From NCBI GenBank assembly GCA_964638515.1, contig CAZWZL010000008.1, positions 3,964 through 67,963 of the forward strand: a stretch of DNA of 64,000 nucleotides. The letters run 5' to 3'. The DNA comes from CAYPGJ01 sp964638515 (GTDB lineage Bacteria > Planctomycetota > Phycisphaerae > Phycisphaerales > UBA1924). A program made the translations under genes and the position numbers. Positions 61,874-64,000 of this stretch are shown here, piece after piece. Each line of letters begins with the position of its first letter. Position 1 is the first letter of the stretch. The notes under the pieces are model-generated. The model had not been told where the DNA came from and did no database searches. It saw nothing but the letters and a program-made list of their open reading frames with translations.

Positions 61874-62956
61874 GTGCTCCCCAACTGGGCACACACCCCC
61901 GCCTACTACACCGCCCGCGCCGCCATCGCCGCGCTCCAGGTGTTCCCCGTCGATCAAAACCTCCGAACCATGCGCGCCGTCGGCGAACGATTCGCCCGCG
62001 CGCCCTTCAACCGCGATCGACTCCAACGCGCCGTCGACAACCTCGCCTGGTGCTTCCCCGACTGGCCACCCGAACAGCACCACCGCTACGCCGTCGACGC
62101 ATACCGCAGACTCTTCGCCCTCGCCGTCGAAGTCGCATACACGCCAAGACTCATCACCCGCGACGGGTGGCCCGCGCGCATGGTCATCGACGACATCCAG
62201 CCCCTCGTCGGACGCGTCCTCCACGCTCGCGAAAATCACGGCGGACCCGTCATCTTCATCACCGGACACTGCGGCAACTGGGAAGTCCTCGGCTACACAC
62301 TCGCCGTCCTCGGCTTCCCACTCCACGCCCTCTACCGACCACTCGACCTCAAACCGCTCGACCAGTGGCTCCGAGAAACCCGCGAACGACAAGGCCTCAT
62401 GCTCCTCGACAAGTTCGGCGCCACACAACGCGCACCCTCCATCCTCAACAACAACGAACACCTCGCCTTCATCGCCGACCAGAACGCCGGCGACAAGGGC
62501 CTCTTCGTCCCCTTCTTCAACCGACTCGCCTCCACCTACAAGTCCATCGGGCTCCTCGCCATGCAGCACCGCGCGCCCATCGTCTGCGGCGTCGCCCGCG
62601 CCATCGGCCACGATGATCGCGCCTCACCGCCCATCGACGCACAACTCTTCCGATACAAGCTCGACCTCGTCGATCTCATCAACCCCGAAGACTGGGACGC
62701 CCACGAAGACCCACTCTTCTACCTCACCGCCCGATACCGACGCGCCATCGAAACCATGGTCCGACGCGCGCCCGAGCAATACCTCTGGATGCACCGATAC
62801 TGGAAATCACGCCCAGCCCACGAACGCGCAGGACGCCCATTCCCCCCGGCCCTCCGCGAGAAAATCGCCTCCCTCCCCTGGATCACCAACGACGACCTCG
62901 AACGCATCGTCCACCGCTCCAACCACGACGCCGCCGAGCTCGCCGCCCGACGTTGA
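61874..62956 (+). CDS. Lipid A biosynthesis acyltransferase, LpxL/HtrB-like
   Basis: A 360-residue protein from GTG 61874. The catalytic H-x4-E pair of this family is His132/Glu137 in GHCGNWE, followed by LHALYRPLDLKPLDQWL and an Asp/Asn-rich ADQNAGDKGLFVPFF segment. Members add late acyl chains to the lipid A core. No obvious N-terminal membrane helix is visible, unlike E. coli LpxL. It follows the BRCT-like gene by 30 bases and a small unknown gene follows it. The presence of lpxA, lpxC and lpxD 12 kb away supports the role. Confidence 0.88.
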   Translation: MLPNWAHTPAYYTARAAIAALQVFPVDQNLRTMRAVGERFARAPFNRDRLQRAVDNLAWCFPDWPPEQHHRYAVDAYRRLFALAVEVAYTPRLITRDGWPARMVIDDIQPLVGRVLHARENHGGPVIFITGHCGNWEVLGYTLAVLGFPLHALYRPLDLKPLDQWLRETRERQGLMLLDKFGATQRAPSILNNNEHLAFIADQNAGDKGLFVPFFNRLASTYKSIGLLAMQHRAPIVCGVARAIGHDDRASPPIDAQLFRYKLDLVDLINPEDWDAHEDPLFYLTARYRRAIETMVRRAPEQYLWMHRYWKSRPAHERAGRPFPPALREKIASLPWITNDDLERIVHRSNHDAAELAARR

Positions 62957-62994
62957 TCCACACGCACTTCCCCGCCATACTCACCCCCCCAACC

Positions 62995-63321
62995 ATGCCA
63001 CGTCTCCGACAACTCGTCCTCCACAAGCCCTCCGTCGAAGGCAGGCAATCGCCCCTCGGCACGCGCTCCGAAATCATCAAGGCCCTCTCCCCCTACAACA
63101 CCGCCCCCGACGGCTCGGGCGACACCTCCATCGCCTTCGGCCCCGGCTACACCGTCCAGTTCCCCCTCACCGACCCACGCGAAGACATCAACCAGTGCCT
63201 CATCGCCATCGTCGAAGAGGAAATCGCCATCTCCGTCCTCCTCAGGCTCTGCAAGAACACCGGCTGGGCGCTCCTCGACCCCGACTCCGGACGAACCTTC
63301 GGCATCGCCTCCCAACCCTGA
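62995..63321 (+). CDS. Small conserved-looking protein, unknown function
   Basis: A 108-residue protein from ATG 62995 (a TTG at 62953 is possible and would overlap the acyltransferase stop). The sequence starts MPRLRQLVLHKP and has a compact acidic core (FPLTDPREDINQCLIAIVEEE and LCKNTGWALLDPDSGRTF). No family was recognised. It sits between the acyltransferase and another small gene on the same strand. Confidence 0.7.
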   Translation: MPRLRQLVLHKPSVEGRQSPLGTRSEIIKALSPYNTAPDGSGDTSIAFGPGYTVQFPLTDPREDINQCLIAIVEEEIAISVLLRLCKNTGWALLDPDSGRTFGIASQP

Positions 63322-63331
63322 ACAACCCCAC

Positions 63332-63760
63332 ATGCCCCAATACATCCAGCCCAACCCAGAGCAACCCCACGAGCGCGCCATCAACCCGCCCCCCGCCAAC
63401 TCCCTCCAAGGCCTCGTCGCCACCCGCGACGACGAACGCGCCCTTCTCGCCGCCCTCGAACAAGCCTTCGACTATCGCGGCGACGTCACACTCACACTCA
63501 CCTCCGGCGACACACTCACCGGCTACATCTTCGACCGACACAAGGCCGCCACCCTCGCCTCCTCCAGCCTCCGCATCATGCCCGCGCCACCACACCCCCG
63601 CGCCGCCGACAAACTCACCATCCCCTTCAACCACATCGCACAAGTCGAGTTCACCGGCAAAGACACCGCCCACGGCAAGACCTTCGAAACCTGGGTCAAG
63701 AAGTTCACCGAGTCCCGACTCGCCGGCCAACGCGCCGCCATCGACAACGATCCCCACTGA
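63332..63760 (+). CDS. Small protein with Sm-like strand pattern, unknown function
   Basis: A 142-residue protein with a Pro-rich start, then YRGDVTLTLTSGDTLTGYI, FDRHKAATLASSSLRIMP and KLTIPFNHIAQVEFTGKD, an alternation of short strands like a small Sm/OB-type barrel. It ends in a charged helix (ETWVKKFTESRLAGQRAA). The function is unknown. It is 10 bases from the preceding small gene, so the two are probably cotranscribed. Confidence 0.7.
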   Translation: MPQYIQPNPEQPHERAINPPPANSLQGLVATRDDERALLAALEQAFDYRGDVTLTLTSGDTLTGYIFDRHKAATLASSSLRIMPAPPHPRAADKLTIPFNHIAQVEFTGKDTAHGKTFETWVKKFTESRLAGQRAAIDNDPH

Positions 63761-63839
63761 CCATCGCTCACCAATCCCCCGCGCCCATTCGTTCCGCGCC
63801 CGTTCGTTTCGCTCCGGTGCGAAAATCGCGGCGTGCCTC

Positions 63840-63894
63840 GCCTTAACCCCTCCCTCCGCTCGCGCAGCGAGCGCGGGGGAGGTGGCTCGGCTTT
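63840..63894. repeat. 55-bp intergenic repeat with hairpins, copy 1
   Basis: This sequence recurs exactly at 63946-64000. It contains the hairpin CTCGC-gca-GCGAG (63859-63871). Just beyond the copy, GGCTCG-gctttg-CGAGCC (63884-63901) forms a second hairpin. Outer arms CCCTCC and GGAGGG could pair around them. The layout resembles REP/BIME-type dispersed elements. It follows the last gene of the operon. Confidence 0.85.
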
Positions 63895-63945
63895 GCGAGC
63901 CGGAGGGGGGCGATTCCAGAATGGCTCTCGCCTCTTCGCGCCACT

Positions 63946-64000
63946 GCCTTAACCCCTCCCTCCGCTCGCGCAGCGAGCGCGGGGGAGGTGGCTCGGCTTT
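63946..64000. repeat. 55-bp intergenic repeat with hairpins, copy 2 (runs to window edge)
   Basis: An exact second copy of 63840-63894, starting 106 bases after the first and ending at the last base of the window, so it is probably longer. A 51-base spacer separates the copies. At least one more part, including the second hairpin, is expected outside the window. Confidence 0.85.

Noticed and set aside
1..64000. tRNA, rRNA, CRISPR arrays, prophage or transposase genes
   Set aside because: Looked for by eye on both strands. No cloverleaf with GGTTCGA-type arm, no regularly spaced array and no transposase or integrase motifs were seen. Short degenerate RNAs could be missed.

Overview
This window reads as chromosomal DNA of a high-GC, LPS-bearing, double-membraned bacterium, most likely a planctomycete of the class Phycisphaerae. 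This is inferred from the LpxC-FabZ fusion enzyme, the bamA-skp-lpxD-lpxC/fabZ-lpxA order, the mix of ECF sigma/anti-sigma pairs, DUF3300/DUF2950 proteins and GH3-like enzymes, and many secreted proteins of unknown function. No rRNA, tRNA, CRISPR array, prophage or insertion sequence was recognised. Gene density is high and many genes are coupled by 4-base overlaps.

Layout. 1-5.2 kb: signalling. The start of an EAL phosphodiesterase faces away from a three-gene phosphorelay (hybrid histidine kinase, free HPt protein, response regulator with a PP2C phosphatase output). 5.3-13.5 kb: exported and envelope proteins (DUF3604, patatin lipoprotein, DUF3300, DUF2950 lipoprotein, OprB-like porin, PPOX flavoprotein). 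13.4-20.5 kb: metabolism and transport (UbiX, acyl-CoA dehydrogenase, CoxG-like protein, ATP-grasp enzyme, ZntB/CorA channel, OPT transporter). 20.6-23.8 kb: the 'ligase-associated' Lhr-type helicase and phosphoesterase pair. 23.8-26 kb: an ABC-2 exporter. 26.1-30.8 kb: an alpha/beta hydrolase, a GH3 acid-amide synthetase and a coupled membrane redox trio containing a ferric-reductase/Rieske fusion. 30.8-36.7 kb: DinB-like and NRDE proteins, a remarkable hydrolase-DedA-ATP-grasp fusion, a DUF151 nuclease and TruD. 36.7-46.1 kb: a large secreted protein, FIST sensor, HNH nuclease, M16 peptidase and several membrane proteins of unknown function. 46.2-55 kb: an ABC-F protein and the outer-membrane biogenesis operon. 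55.2-57.3 kb: ECF sigma factor and anti-sigma factor. 57.4-63.8 kb: PurB, MgtE, a membrane coiled-coil protein with an EF-hand-like loop and BRCT-like tail, a lipid A acyltransferase, and two small unknown proteins. The right edge carries a 55-bp repeat with hairpins, given twice and cut by the window end.

How the parts fit. The clearest functional unit is envelope building: BamA and Skp insert outer-membrane proteins, while LpxA, LpxC and LpxD start lipid A synthesis, FabZ supplies acyl chains and the LpxL-like enzyme adds late acyl chains. The sigma/anti-sigma pair immediately upstream may sense the envelope, though that is inference from position only. The most unusual items are the three-module fusion at 32184-34898, the EF-hand/BRCT-like membrane protein at 60476-61843, the redox trio at 28623-30798 and a 12-G tract inside the sigma-factor gene.
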